Shown here piece by piece: positions 24,656 through 36,251 of a stretch of DNA of 64,000 nt. Position numbers and translations under genes: made by a program. This DNA is from Climacium dendroides (lineage: Eukaryota > Streptophyta > Bryopsida > Hypnales > Climaciaceae). The stretch covers positions 26,655,029 to 26,719,028 of the forward strand of contig OX467083.1 of the NCBI GenBank assembly GCA_950106755.1. The letters are read 5' to 3'. Below the pieces are notes generated by a model, which was not told the DNA's origin, did not search any database, and saw only the letters and a list, made by a program, of their open reading frames with translations. Positions within the stretch are counted from its first letter, which is position 1. Every line of letters starts with the position of its first letter.

Positions 24656-25755
24656 ACTTTGAATATAATTCCTAATTTTTGACAATGAGTGGTCAAGCTC
24701 TCATCTTCAAATTATCCCATATCCTTTGAGGATTCATGATATATAATGGATTTCATTATAAAAAAGACCTCTCCATCTAGTATTCCTTTGTTTTGCCACC
24801 AAATTTTGTTTCGATGGTAAATGATAAATTACCTCAAATGTTTGATAGTGATTTTGAAGGTACCATATTTGATTAATTCACATGCAATGAATTATTAAGT
24901 TTAGCCACCTTTTTTGGTTATTGGCAAGAAACTAATCCTACGATTGATAACCAACTATCTTAGGATGCTTCAAATATAATCCAACTATATCTTTAGGAGA
25001 TCCTCCCATATTTGATTTTCTCTACTTCCAAATAGTCAATTTTTGGCCTATTTTAAAGAAGTAAAGATAATTTTTCTTCCTATTTTTACTACCTAGTCAA
25101 TTTCCACCATGTTTTCATTGCATCCAATTAAAATGCCTAATGATTTGATTTCAATCAATCAAGTTCCAATTTTGATCAGTTCATCTTATACTAGCCATTG
25201 GTTCTTCCCTCATATTGGACTTCATTGCAATTTATTGGAACTTCTTTATGACTTCATTGCAACTCATTGCAACTTCATTATTACTTCATTGTGACTCATT
25301 TGTAATTTGTATATGACTTGTAGATTTTGAAATTCTAATCTTAATTATTTGTAGATTTAAGAATTTTAGATCTAATTTCATTTTTAGATTTCAAAAATTT
25401 GAATATTGATATTTAATTGATTTCATTGATTTAGAAAACTTTACAATTTCATACAATGGCCAATAGAGTATTCGGAGAGCAAGGTGTATTCTTGAAATAG
25501 CTTAAGCAATGGTTGAAAAGTGAAGTTGTCAGAGATTTTTTTGACTGCCTTTATGAAGAAAACCACATGGCATGTAATTAACATCATTTTCTTCAAAATT
25601 AGCTACTTGAAAAATCTACATCTTGAAGTGGTGTGTAAAACTTAATATGCATATAAGTTGTGTTTATTACAATCTTGTCAATGTAAGTGCTATTTTAAAG
25701 CTTTCTTGTGCTATAGAAAATTTCAACGTTTTAGAAAGGTTCCAAGTGACTCACT
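24656..25755. other. AT-rich stretch upstream of the Tc1-type relic
   Basis: Simple reiterations of ACTTCATTGCAA occur near 25215-25300. No gene is seen. The left terminal repeat of the transposon should lie in this stretch, but I could not find a convincing partner on the right. Confidence 0.35.
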
Positions 25756-26768
25756 ATGGCTCTTAGGAGATGTAAAACTGAGAGAAAGGCAATTATTGAG
25801 ATGCACAAGCAAGGCAACTCTTATGGTGAAATTTTAGCAATTTGGGGCATTCCTTGAAGCATTTGTAGTGACATAGTATGAAGATTTGGTGGGAGAGGGA
25901 GTTTGAGAGACAAAGCTTCACCTAATAGACCTTAAATTCTTGATGAGCGTGACGATCATGACATTGTAAGGAAGTTAAACAATCAAAATTATAGTACTAT
26001 TGCAACAATAGGAAGAGGATTAAGGTCTGAGGACATGCAATTGAGTAATGATATAGTTAAAAGGAGTCTTTAAAGACAAGGCTTGCAAGCACATGTGAAG
26101 TTCAAGAAGCCACTTGTGACAAGGAAGCATTGAGCTTGTTGTTTTCAATGGGCAAAGAAGTGCAATCCTTTCACTCGAGAAGATTGGAGTTTTATCATCT
26201 TTTCTAATGAGTCAAAATTTAATCTAGGTAGTTCAAATAGATGACAATATTGTTGGAAAATGAGTGGAGAATGTTTCTTAGACTAGCATGCGCAATATAT
26301 AGTTAAGCATGGAGGAGGAAATATAATGGTTTGGAGTTGTATGAGTTGGCAAGGAGTTAGTAAGCTTCATTTGATTGAAGGGAAGATGTATTGATATGTG
26401 TATCGAGAGATTTTGGAAACAAAACTTATGGAGACTATACACACGTAAGGTTTAGAGGAAGAGAGTGTCACTTTCCAGCATAACAATGATCCCGAACATA
26501 CTACAAATTACGTTGTAGATTGGTTGCTTGTACAAAAGTTTAAAGTTATTTGACACCCATCACAATCCCATAACCTCAACACCTTTGAAATGAAGTAGAC
26601 TATTACATAAGAAGGATTGAGAGGAGACCCACTAGCAAAAGCAATTTATGGGAGAAGATATAGGAAATTTGGTATAGTATTGAAGTTGATGTTAGGAAGT
26701 TGATATATTCTATACCACAAAGAACTATTGATGTTTACAAAGAAAAAGGTAGCTACACAAAGTGGTAG
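25756..26768 (+). pseudogene. Dead Tc1-type (DD34E) transposase
   Basis: Close to full length for a Tc1 transposase (about 337 codons) but interrupted by many stops and at least one frame change. The N-terminal part reads RKAIIEMHKQGNSYGEI (helix-turn-helix). The catalytic part shows [52 protein letters not shown] and HPSQSHNLNTFE. From the second catalytic position (Asn in QHNND) to the Glu of NTFE I count 34 residues, the DD34E spacing of Tc1 rather than the DD39D usual in plant mariner-like elements. Both catalytic Asp are Asn here. Stops sit at positions where Arg (CGA) or Trp (TGG) is expected. It cannot make an active enzyme. Terminal inverted repeats were not found by eye. Confidence 0.85.
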
Positions 26769-28799
26769 TTATCTTGAATATTTAAAAATTGCATCTTGAA
26801 TACTTAAAAGCTGCATCTTTGAGTTGTGAAGTCATTTTATAGCTTATATTTTCATTTTGCACAGGTAATGTACAATGTTATTAATTTTTACAAAAAGAAT
26901 TGTACATCTTAGTTGCATATTTGAATTAAGCTAAATTTTTTGGATTGATATTTCAACTTCAACAATTGTACTACATGTTTATTGCAACTATATGCTCTTA
27001 TAGTCTTTTACTTTCAATTTTTTGATACATTATGTAGGAATGGTAGGAAATTCTTAGAATCAAGTTTTTAGATTTCTATAGATTGTAGAAATCTACAAAT
27101 TGTAGAAATGTACACACTATAAAAATCTACAAAATGTAGTAATTTAGAGGTTGTAGAAATCTTATAATTGTATTAACAAAATTCATAACGCAAGAATACA
27201 ACAACTTATAGGTCTTATATATTCAATTTAATGGTACTCTTGACAATTGATATGAGACAATTGATATAAGACAATTAGAAAATGACTTTTGAAACAACAA
27301 GGAAACAATTGTTGTCATTTCGTGATTGCAATCGTTTTCTTATCATTTCCTAGTTGTTTTTTGTGACCCCAAATAGATACAATGGATTTTATAGAATGTA
27401 GACTTGTGCACATCAACAACTATGATGAATATTGGATGGAGAATAGCTCACATTCATTATAAATTTGAACTTTGTTACAACTCTTGTAATCCTACACTTT
27501 ATTCTACAACTACTTTGCGACTATAACAATGAATAGTTACACTTCATTCTACGATTACTTTGCAACTTAAACAATGTATTCACTTCATTTTACAACTACT
27601 TGGCAACTAAACCAATGTACTAATGATGTAAAACAATGATTTAAAACAATAACATAAGAATTTGATGCAAATAGAGAAGGCTACAATTACAGGACAATTG
27701 CATAGGACACTTAGTTGCTTTATAGTCAGTTGTGGCAAACATATTTTTCTTCTAGTGACATGTATTATCCAATTTATGGAAAAATTCAAAGAATGACTTG
27801 CACTATGAAATTTTTCTTTTGTAATTCCAAAAATGACAAAACAAAATATGGAATAATTAGTTTTTCATTCGTGAACTTCGGTTCTTTCAAAAAAAATAAT
27901 GTTTATTGACCAAGCTACAAGGCACTACTAAAGTCTCTGACTAGTGGGTGTGGAAGAGAAAACTGGTTACATTCAAAGGATTTGTAACTTTGTGCATGAT
28001 GCACATGATTCCAAGTTTACCTAGGGTGCATTTAGTTCTACTACAATAAACCACATGCGAACAAGTGGTTTCTAATAAACTATAATTTTAACTTCAAATT
28101 TTGAGCATTGTTCACTAATGACTATAGGATTCTACTCCCCAAATTTCAAACTCAAATAAAATATGGAATGATACCTAGAAGAGGTTAAAAATGCACTAAA
28201 ATCGCATGTTTTTTTAACTCAAATATTTTTAGAGAACACATGTAGATGACCATTGCATCAATATTCAACTTAAAATGAGCTTTCAATAGAGACTTATTTT
28301 TAGGAATTTTTTGTTCATTTTTTAAACATTTTTTTCTTATATAATATAGGAGTGTGAGAGTTATTTTTCAATTCTATAGTGTATCTTTTTACTTCAAAAA
28401 TTTGTAAGTAATTATTATTAACAAATAAAAATATCAATGATTCAAAACATAAACTTTCAAATTCAAAAAATCTATTCATATTTTTTTCATTTCATTTTAT
28501 TTAAAATTCAAAAAATAAATAGGGGGTCCAAAGTTTTGTTCGCATGCTAACATCAAAAAAAGGGGGAGTGCACCCCATGAGCAAGTTTATGATTCCAAGC
28601 TTTGGGATTCTTACTAAGGAAATTCATTTTTTCTCAAGAATGTACGCGAATATGAAGAGCTTGGAGCAAGAGAAGTATTACAATGGGTTCCAGCAAATAA
28701 CATTAAAGTTAATTTCTAAAGGACCAAATGACGTTTTTCCGCAACATAGCGATTTTGGGCAGCTCACTACAAATGGAGTTTTTATTTTTTTTTTCTTTC
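26769..28799. other. AT-rich intergenic stretch
   Basis: Apart from a tandem repeat at 27493-27622 and short GTAGAAATCTACA-type palindromes near 27080-27170, nothing can be named. The right end of the Tc1-type element should lie in the first few hundred bases. Confidence 0.35.
27493..27622. repeat. Three-copy tandem repeat, about 41-45 bp
   Basis: Three diverged units begin at about 27493, 27538 and 27579. Each has the order ACTT(C/T)ATT(C/T)TAC, ACTACTT or ATTACTT, GCAACT or GCGACT, then ACAATG or CCAATG. Confidence 0.5.
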
Positions 28800-29620
28800 A
28801 AATTTCCACACAACGTGTGCTCAAGGAGTAACTTTAAGGCCCAACAATTTTCATAACTTTTGACTACATGGTCTAAAAGTTATTGTATGATATGTCATTT
28901 TCTGCGTTTGGTGGATAGCCTGGGCAGCAAAAAGAACTTTTTTAAGAAAAAAAATTTTGAAATTGGTTCTCTAGATTTATATATTCTTAGAAAGCTTTAA
29001 ATCATTCCATTATGATTAATGAGATGAAAGTTATGAGGAGTTTTAGTTTGGGGTAGTTTGTGGGCAGTTATCTTACTCAATTTTAAATATTTTTGAAAGA
29101 AAAAAAAACCAAACCAAACATTAGGTGTAGATTGTTTATTACAACATTACAACCATTGGGATTGGCATTCTTCAATTCCATAAATTAATTGTTAACAATT
29201 TAGTGTTTTCAACCATTCTCTACTTCTTTTTACTTTTTATTTTTTTCCTACATGTTGTACAACTCCAAATAATCTGAAATTTTTCAAGCATGTAACCAAC
29301 TTGCCTTGAAGAATGATACCAAAGAATAACCACCATTTTGGACATTTTTTCATAAAAACGTGACCTTGTAAAGTGCAGTTGTCCGATTTTTTGCAAGGAT
29401 AAAAGAAAGTTTTTTGTCACTTCAAACACTAATACTTTGCAATCTACGTGGTGTAAATTTCTGAAATTTTTTCCACTTCTTCACAAACCATTGTATTGCA
29501 AGATCCTACAATTGCATGTGTCCAAAAATAATTTGGCAATGTGGTGCTTCTGCATAGCAGTGCGTGATTGACGAACAATGAATTGAATCTGGTCTTTTCG
29601 ACTCTGAACATTGTTAAGAG
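28800..29620 (+). repeat. Diverged relative of the 944-bp TTAA element (family B)
   Basis: It shares ordered words with 34951-35894: GGGCAGCAAAAA, TTCTCTAGATTTAT, CATTCCATT, GAAAGTTATG, TTTCTGAAATTTTTTCCAC and AAGATCCTACAATTG. The ends with TTAA are not recognisable, so its limits are approximate. No coding frame is present. Confidence 0.55.
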
Positions 29621-30889
29621 TTGAAAACTAATGTATATCAAAGCTCAAGATTATTTTGAGCTTACTATCTAAAGTTTCCTTGAAACACACGAAAATTTGA
29701 TAGACAGCACTTGTATTTTCTCTTGTGATGCTGAAACTTGTGAAATAGGGGATATTACTTGTATCATCTCTTTTAACATTTGTAGGAGAGTTGGAATTTG
29801 GGGATCGGAGATGTTTGACCTGTGGAGAGATCTAGCTTTGGGTGCAAGAGCCAAATTTGCTAAGATCAAATATTTCCTACCATGTATGAATTATGATGCA
29901 ATTTGAAAGTGGGAGTTTGAAGACCCCAATTTCCAATCAAAGATCAGTGGCCATAAACATTTAGCTCCATCATGTTTGCACCACCTACTAATTCATTAGT
30001 CCAACGAGTTGCTTTGGGTAACAAGGTTGGGTAACGAGGGTTAGTATTGGAGGTGGGATCAGGCCCGTAACAATTTAGGATCCTGTACCTCGTTGGTATA
30101 GTTCTAACTCTGCAAATTTAAATTTATGCAGGTCAAAATGTGGTTCAAGAAGCTGGATCTGCGCATGCGTAGTGTCAGTCAATAGGTGGGAGGAGTTTCA
30201 AGTCTTCATTGAGGCTAACCTAAAGTTATTAACCTCACCTTGTAGCACTAGTCCTTTAACTTGAGAGTTTACTTCAGGGGTAACATGGAGCTAATCGAAA
30301 AATGGCCAATGTGTTTGCCCTGTTCTTCCCTCATACTTCTCTCACTAGAACCTGCATGATGATGCACAAACGTGAGCTAGTAGTTTACGTCCATTCACGG
30401 CTATGAAGATGCATCAAAAGATTATTTTTTTTGTCCTACTGCAGGTGATTGTTTTTGAAAAGGGATAGCCGTTTAGGAGTATCTAGCTAGGGTAAAGAAC
30501 AAAGTTTCTTGATATGTGTTGATCAGTGAGTTGAAATGAGTTTTTCAAGCAGAGCGTACTGGCCATACAGCATAGCTTATCCATGAAACCCAAAGGCTTA
30601 AGTCATGGGGAAGCAGCGCTCACATTTCATGTTCACTGCGAATGTATAAGTAGTAGAGATTCTGATACAGTAGGAAAGCAGTTTAATGGGTGCTGTGATA
30701 TAGTTGTAGTGGAATGTTGGTGCTATGATTTATTTCAACTGCCGATCATAGTTACATTCAGCTCTGTGAGGGATCTCATGAGAGCAGAAAAATTGGAGTT
30801 GGTGAAGATGCTTAAAAGAAGTACGGAGTAATTTTAATGACCAGCGCATCTTTCTGAAATTTGATCGGTGTTGTGTTTTTTTGCAACAG
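29621..30889. other. Intergenic stretch with a dispersed repeat at 29785-30105
   Basis: Bases 29785-30105 resemble 50838-51115 in intron 2 of the ABC1 kinase gene (shared GTAGGAG, GGAGAGATCT/GGAAGAGATCT, GGGTGCAAGA, AGATCAAAT and GGGATCAGG words in order). The rest, including a frame at 30583-30831, has no recognised product. The latter may be part of the broken gene that follows. Confidence 0.45.
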
Positions 30890-31732
30890 ATTGGAAGCAT
30901 CCACGGGTAAGTCGATCTCATTCTCAAAAGTGGAAGCGAGTCCTACAGGTGTGAGTCCTCATTTAAGGTCGATGAGCGCCAGTTTTGTTTCCAATTTGAG
31001 TTTACCTCTCGTCAAGGATATTAGGATTGCCAGGGCATTGAGTTGGGACATGGTTGGTTGAAGCTTGAACCACAAGTCAAGTCAGCTGTGGAGAGTGCAA
31101 TTTCAAGTGGCTCTGACGATCCAGCAGGGAAAACAACTCTGCTTGATGCACGGCGGGCTGCACAGGCCGTGGAGAGTTTCGGAGGACTCTTGACGGATAT
31201 GTGCTTACGGAGATAAAGGATTTGAGCGGGGACTCTGGAGAGGTGAAACTTACAGAATATGCATTCTTAAATTTTGCTATAGAGGCCTTCCTCTTCAAAC
31301 ACAATTTCAAGTGAGCATTTTATGGATCTCCTCAACTTAGAGCCTTTTGGTTTTGAGCTCTGATTTTACAAGAGATGCCAAATAGAATGTCGGCACAATA
31401 CCAGACTCCAAATACCAGGTACTAGAAGCGGCGCACCGAAGTATATGACTTACCTGAGCACATTTGGTGAAGATGAAGCCTACTTGCGGAAAATGGTGGA
31501 ACTTGAGCTCGGAGGTGTACTGCTCCAAATCAAGCAGCGTCTTAGTGGCATGGATCTAAAATGGTCGGAGGTGAGTCTGATTTCTTGTAATAGAATTTTT
31601 CTATATGAGTCTAAGCCGTTGTCTTGAATTCTTTGAGGTTGTAACGATTTTAGTTCGATGCTAATGAACCCCCGTTGCTTAATGCAGATCAGTGTGCTTG
31701 GAACTTCTGAACTGACAGGGTTCAGACTTTGA
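30890..31732 (+). pseudogene. Broken multi-exon gene of unknown family
   Basis: A good acceptor (TTTTTTTGCAACAG) is followed by LEASTGKSISFSKVEASPT and SNLSLPLVKDIRIARALSWD. The frame then shifts to WLKLEPQVKSAVESAISS, DDPAGKTTLLDARRAAQAVE and SFGG. It shifts again to GYVLTEIKDLSGDSGEVKLT and EYAFLNFAIEAFLFKHNFK, ending at a GTGAGC donor. A further exon gives GEDEAYLRKMVELELGGVLL and QIKQRLSGMDLKWSE (ends about 31570). A last exon after AATGCAG (31688-31732) gives ISVLGTSELTGFRL and a stop. The alternating exon/intron structure and ordinary residue use say this was a real gene. Two frame breaks in the first visible exon say it is now broken, unless there are sequence errors. I do not recognise the family. 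Upstream exons may lie before 30890. Confidence 0.5.
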
Positions 31733-33429
31733 GAAAGGAAGGCTCCCTGGCTCATGAGTTGTCTATGCATGATGGTACATTTCGCCAATGATTTGATAGA
31801 ACATGATTTGTAAGTAACGAACTGTAGATTTGAGTGATGATTTGTCAATTATTTCTCTCTTGTTACAAGATTAAGAAATAGAAGTGAACAAGTGCACGAA
31901 TCTGTTTCTTGGAGACAATCCTGGTCTCATAGAAAAGAGGAATGCAATCGTCGAGACTGGAAAGAGGAATCACATAGAAAGTAGTGAACTCCTGAAGTCC
32001 ACTATTCAAAAGTAGCTCGTAAGTACCAAAATATACAGAAGTAACGTCGTGGCTCCAAGGGCGACTTTACCAATAGATAAGCTTACTCCCTTTTACCAGG
32101 GGAGTATCCAAAACTGATACGGAGTACTCCGCATGTATTAAAGCATGTTGAATGGAATACTAGATAACAGGATTGCATTATAGTTCACATGAAGTAAATG
32201 AAACTACAAGGTTTTCTCATAGTTGGCTTTACTATGCTCTCTAGGTGTTCATACGGGCAACTCGACTCGTTTGAACGCATAGCGTTGCCTTTCTCCCGGA
32301 ACATGATACATCTTGTAGCCCACTTTATCCCACTTTGGATCCTTGTCGATTGAGTGTGGCAGTGGACCAAATCCACATGAACACTGGTTTTAGGATTCTA
32401 CCGCTTTCGTTGCATTCTCTGACTCTCTGTTCTGATCCAGGCTCTTCTCAATTGCGCTTCTAAATATATAATTATGCATCGACTGAATAGTTTCGCTTGT
32501 GTGCATTTCCCTTGCATTGAGATGGCTGATCATCCCTCTTCTCGTGCTTGCTTTGTCCCTGCCTGCTGCGAATCAGAATGCCAACAAGTTCACCTTCGAG
32601 AACTTTGATCACAACAGTCAAAAAAATTCTCCTTGCAGAAGCTAGCTAAGCACTAAGCACTACAGGCAGTACTGTACTGTACAGTACAGTACAGGACGTC
32701 ATATTCCTCAGAAACTGTAGGTACAGCCACCCAGTCACACAGAGGTCCATTTGTGGGAGGCTGGCATCGAGGACAAACGTGTGCGTCTGGTACAGTAGAT
32801 ACGGATTTCAATTTGGTCAGCAAGTGCTTCAGGAATTCAACAGACAATTCTACCTGTTTTTTAAGTCCTGCAGATTTATCATAACTGCTGGATTGATTAC
32901 AATGGCAGCAATCGTACCCTGGAAATTTGCTTCGCCGAACGAATCCATCACCGATATTAATGGAGTGCGGACGGTGTCACATCCACTATTACTGTTTCTA
33001 GGCCCTCACCTAGGCCAAGTTTTCTTAGAGGACATGTATGCTGGCTTTTCTGTCTGCGTAGCTTCTCTGCAGTCAAATAACAGGAATGGAGATTCTCAAG
33101 CAGTGGAATGCCAGAGCAACCTCCTTCTGCTTTTATTTACCGCAAATTAAGACCAGTCTTCAATTTGCTGGTGTTGTGGGAGACAGTGTCTTGGTTCGTT
33201 TTTTGGTGCATTTGTGATTGTGGCTTTAATTTTGGAAGGCACTGTTTGTGTGGAAAGCGAAGAAGTGGCGAACCATGAGTAACGCAAATCTTGTACTGGC
33301 CGAGTAACGAGAAAACTCACCGAGCCACTGACAAGTTCTGATTGTTCAGCAACTGCTGGGTACTGAAGGATTTGGCGAGGACTGGTGTATGAAGGGACCT
33401 TGGACTCTGAATGGTTGTAATGTTGTAAT
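31733..33429. other. Intergenic region with a GTAC palindrome
   Basis: A frame at 32779-33150 (123 codons) has no recognisable motif and is not called as a gene. The 24-bp palindrome at 32669-32692 is listed separately. Confidence 0.4.
32669..32692. promoter_or_regulatory. Perfect 24-bp palindrome with five GTAC cores
   Basis: The sequence is GTACTGTACTGT followed directly by its exact reverse complement. It carries GTAC five times at 5-bp spacing. GTAC is the core bound by plant SBP-box (SPL/CRR1) factors, including copper-response sites. No intact gene is adjacent, so a regulatory role is only a possibility. Confidence 0.35.
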
Positions 33430-33900
33430 AAACAATCTAAACCTTATTTTTATTTCTTTTCCAAAATATTGAAAATTGAATTAAATAGAGGACTTCAAAG
33501 TTTATCTTAGAGTAGAGATTCCATAACTACCCACAAACTCCCTACAAATTGCTTGCAAACTATCCGCAAACTAGAACTCCTCATAACTTTCATCTCATTA
33601 ATGAAAATGGAATTGATAAAAGCTTTTCATGTATAGATAAATCTAGAGAACAAATTTTAAACTTTTTAAAAAAAATTGATTTTTTAAGAATTTTTTTTGC
33701 TATTTGCACTACCCACCAATCACTAGAAACTACATAATATATGATAAGATTTTTAAAATGTAGTCAAAAGTTATAAAAACTAGAAGTTGGGCAATTTTAG
33801 AGTCCTGTTTCATTTGAACTTCAAAATTCCATAACTAATTCCACAAAGCTCCAAAAAAATATAAAACGACTTAGATTAGATGTCAATTCCACTTGTCTTT
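33430..33900 (-). repeat. Inverted relative of TTAA element family B
   Basis: The reverse complement of this stretch aligns by eye with 28800-29080: ATAACTTTTGACTACAT, TTCTCTAGATTTAT, AATTCCATT or CATTCCATT, and TTAATGAGATGAAAGTTATG occur in the same order. The ends are lost and no frame is present. Confidence 0.5.
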
Positions 33901-34950
33901 CAAGGATAATTTACTGAAAAGAAACTTCACCTCCCCAAAATTCATTTTTAGCTCTTAGGTGGATAATTTATGGACTTTCTACCTTACACACTTTCATAGA
34001 GCACATGATTGAACATTTAAGGGAAGGTTATGTAAAGTTGGGGATTGATGGAGCCTATTGATAACTAGAGGAATGGGAGTTTCAAAAAAAAAAGATGACC
34101 ATTCCACCAATAATCAACAGGCCTCTAACTCCACATGGATGCCCACCCTAAGGAGTCTTCATTTAAAAATAATGTAAAGGCTAAAAAATAAAAATAAAAA
34201 AGTAAATTGAAAAATCTATTCTATATGAAGGTTAGATTTGATAGAAATTAAGTCATTTTTGTAAAAAGTGCCACATGTCATCTTGTGAATGGTTTGAAGT
34301 GATATGGATCCCTAAGAATATGATGTGAAAATTCAATTTTTGCACAAGTGCCGAATCAACCCTTCACATACAATAATACATCAATTGAAAGCTTCAACAT
34401 GAAAACTAGAATGAAATACTAAAATGTTAAAGCTAAAATTGACCAAGAATACCAAACAAAATCATTTGAGATAAAAATAAAATAAAAATGAATACATAGA
34501 CATTGTATACATAAATTTAGACGCAATCTATGCAACAACCTTAGGACATTTATTGACTTATTGTTAGCTAGAGGAAATGGCATTATAGTCTTGCTTAGGT
34601 CTTCATGAATAGAAAAATATGTTAAATTCTAATTAAGTATCATTTTGTTGGAGTGTTAATTTATTATTTTATTTTATTTTTATTAAACATACAAACATTT
34701 GAACTCTCAAGAATGAGAGAAGGAAATTGAATCTTCTTTTATCTACTAGATCAACTGTAGTTCAATCTCTTTTTGGATCTTATTTCAATTCTTGATTCAA
34801 TTAAAATCATGCTTTGATCATTCTTCTATCTTTATTTTGTATTTTATTCTATAGCCAAGCAAGTGAGTTCAATACCTAAATACGTAGAAGTAAAATTAGC
34901 TTATTTCAAATTTAATTTAAAAAAATCATATCTTTTAAATTGGACTATAT
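33901..34950. other. AT-rich intergenic stretch
   Basis: No gene, repeat with ends, or RNA gene was recognised. Confidence 0.4.
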
Positions 34951-35894
34951 TTAACCCCTAAAGGACCATTGTCCCTTCGGGGGACAAATTGGATTTCGGG
35001 CAGGTACCTACGGGCTGAAATTTTGTCATGATTTTCTTAAACTTTTTTTGAAGATAGAAAAACTGATGAGCTTTGTGGGAATATAATTTTTTTCACATTT
35101 GGTGCCCGGAAACAAAAGTTATGACCAAATAAGCTCAAAGTAGGGGACGGGGGGCAGTCCGGGCAGCAAAAAAAAGTTTGCAAACTTTTGAATTTTTCTT
35201 TTTTGGATTTTTAATCTTGTAGATTAGATTTTTGTCTGCATGAGAAGCTTTGATTCATTCCATTTGGACTTATTATGAGAAAGTTATGGACAATCTTGTT
35301 TATCAAGCAATTAGAGCATCTTCCTGAAAAAATATCTTATAGAATTCATTTCTGAATGCAATTTTTACAATTTTTCTAAAAGATTTTTTTTTATTTGATT
35401 TTTTTTGCTTTCTAGAACAATCTCGCCATTGGGATTAGTGCATTTTTATTCTATCTTAAAGATATTAATAATTTAGATTTTCCTTCATTCTCATACCTAC
35501 TTCTACTTAACAATTTTTTTAAGCATGAAAATTAATCTTTTTCTTAAAATTTTATTTTTTTCTAGATTCTCAACTCAATTTCCCACAATAAGGATTTAAA
35601 GCTCAAAACTCTGTAGTGCAAAAAATTTAAGTTAAAAAAGTTCAAAGTCAAATAATCCAATCCCGCAAGGTGCTGAAAAAATTGTTTTTTTCACTTTAAA
35701 CGCAAATATCTTTTAATCTATGTGGTCAAAATTTCTGAAATTTTTTCCACACATTTCCATACTAGTAAGGTATAAGATCCTACAATTGGATGTGCAAAAA
35801 AAATAATTTTCAAATTTTTTTACTCTTTGCTACAGAAATGGCAGTTTTGAGTGTTTTTTTGGCAGAAATAAGGCCTCAGTCCTTTAGGGGTTAA
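34951..35894. mobile_element. Complete 944-bp TTAA-flanked element (family B), piggyBac-like ends
   Basis: The element begins TTAACCCCTAAAGGAC and ends GTCCTTTAGGGGTTAA, a perfect 16-bp inverted repeat counting the TTAA. TTAA as the duplicated target and ends starting CCC are the defining marks of piggyBac-type elements. The interior has no frame long enough for a transposase, so this is a non-autonomous copy. Related, end-less copies lie at 28.8-29.6 kb and, inverted, at 33.4-33.9 kb. Confidence 0.75.
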
Positions 35895-36251
35895 AGCAAT
35901 TTAATTCTGCCTTCAAAAAATTATAATTTGGAATCATCTATTAGAATCATGCATATAAGCTATGACATTTCCCAAAATTAGAAAAATCTCCCTCTTACAT
36001 ATAAACACAAAGTGTCTTGCTTTTATATTAGCACAAGGATCAATATGTTTTGCCTTCAATATAATTGATAGAATAAAAGTTCGTTTAAGGTAGTAAATAA
36101 ATGGGTAAATATAAGTATTAAAGAATATTATTTTCAAGAGCTTATTTTTGCATAAAAAAATAGGTAAATTCTTTTTTAGATCTCAATTTTAGAAAGGCAA
36201 TTTTTTAACTTTTACTTTACTACTAAAAGAGTTTTTCTTAAATTCACATTA
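35895..36251. other. Short AT-rich spacer
   Basis: I see nothing of note between the TTAA element and the putative solo LTR. Confidence 0.4.

Noticed and set aside
32779..33150. 123-codon plus-strand frame
   Set aside because: No domain or signal that I recognise and no supporting exon structure.
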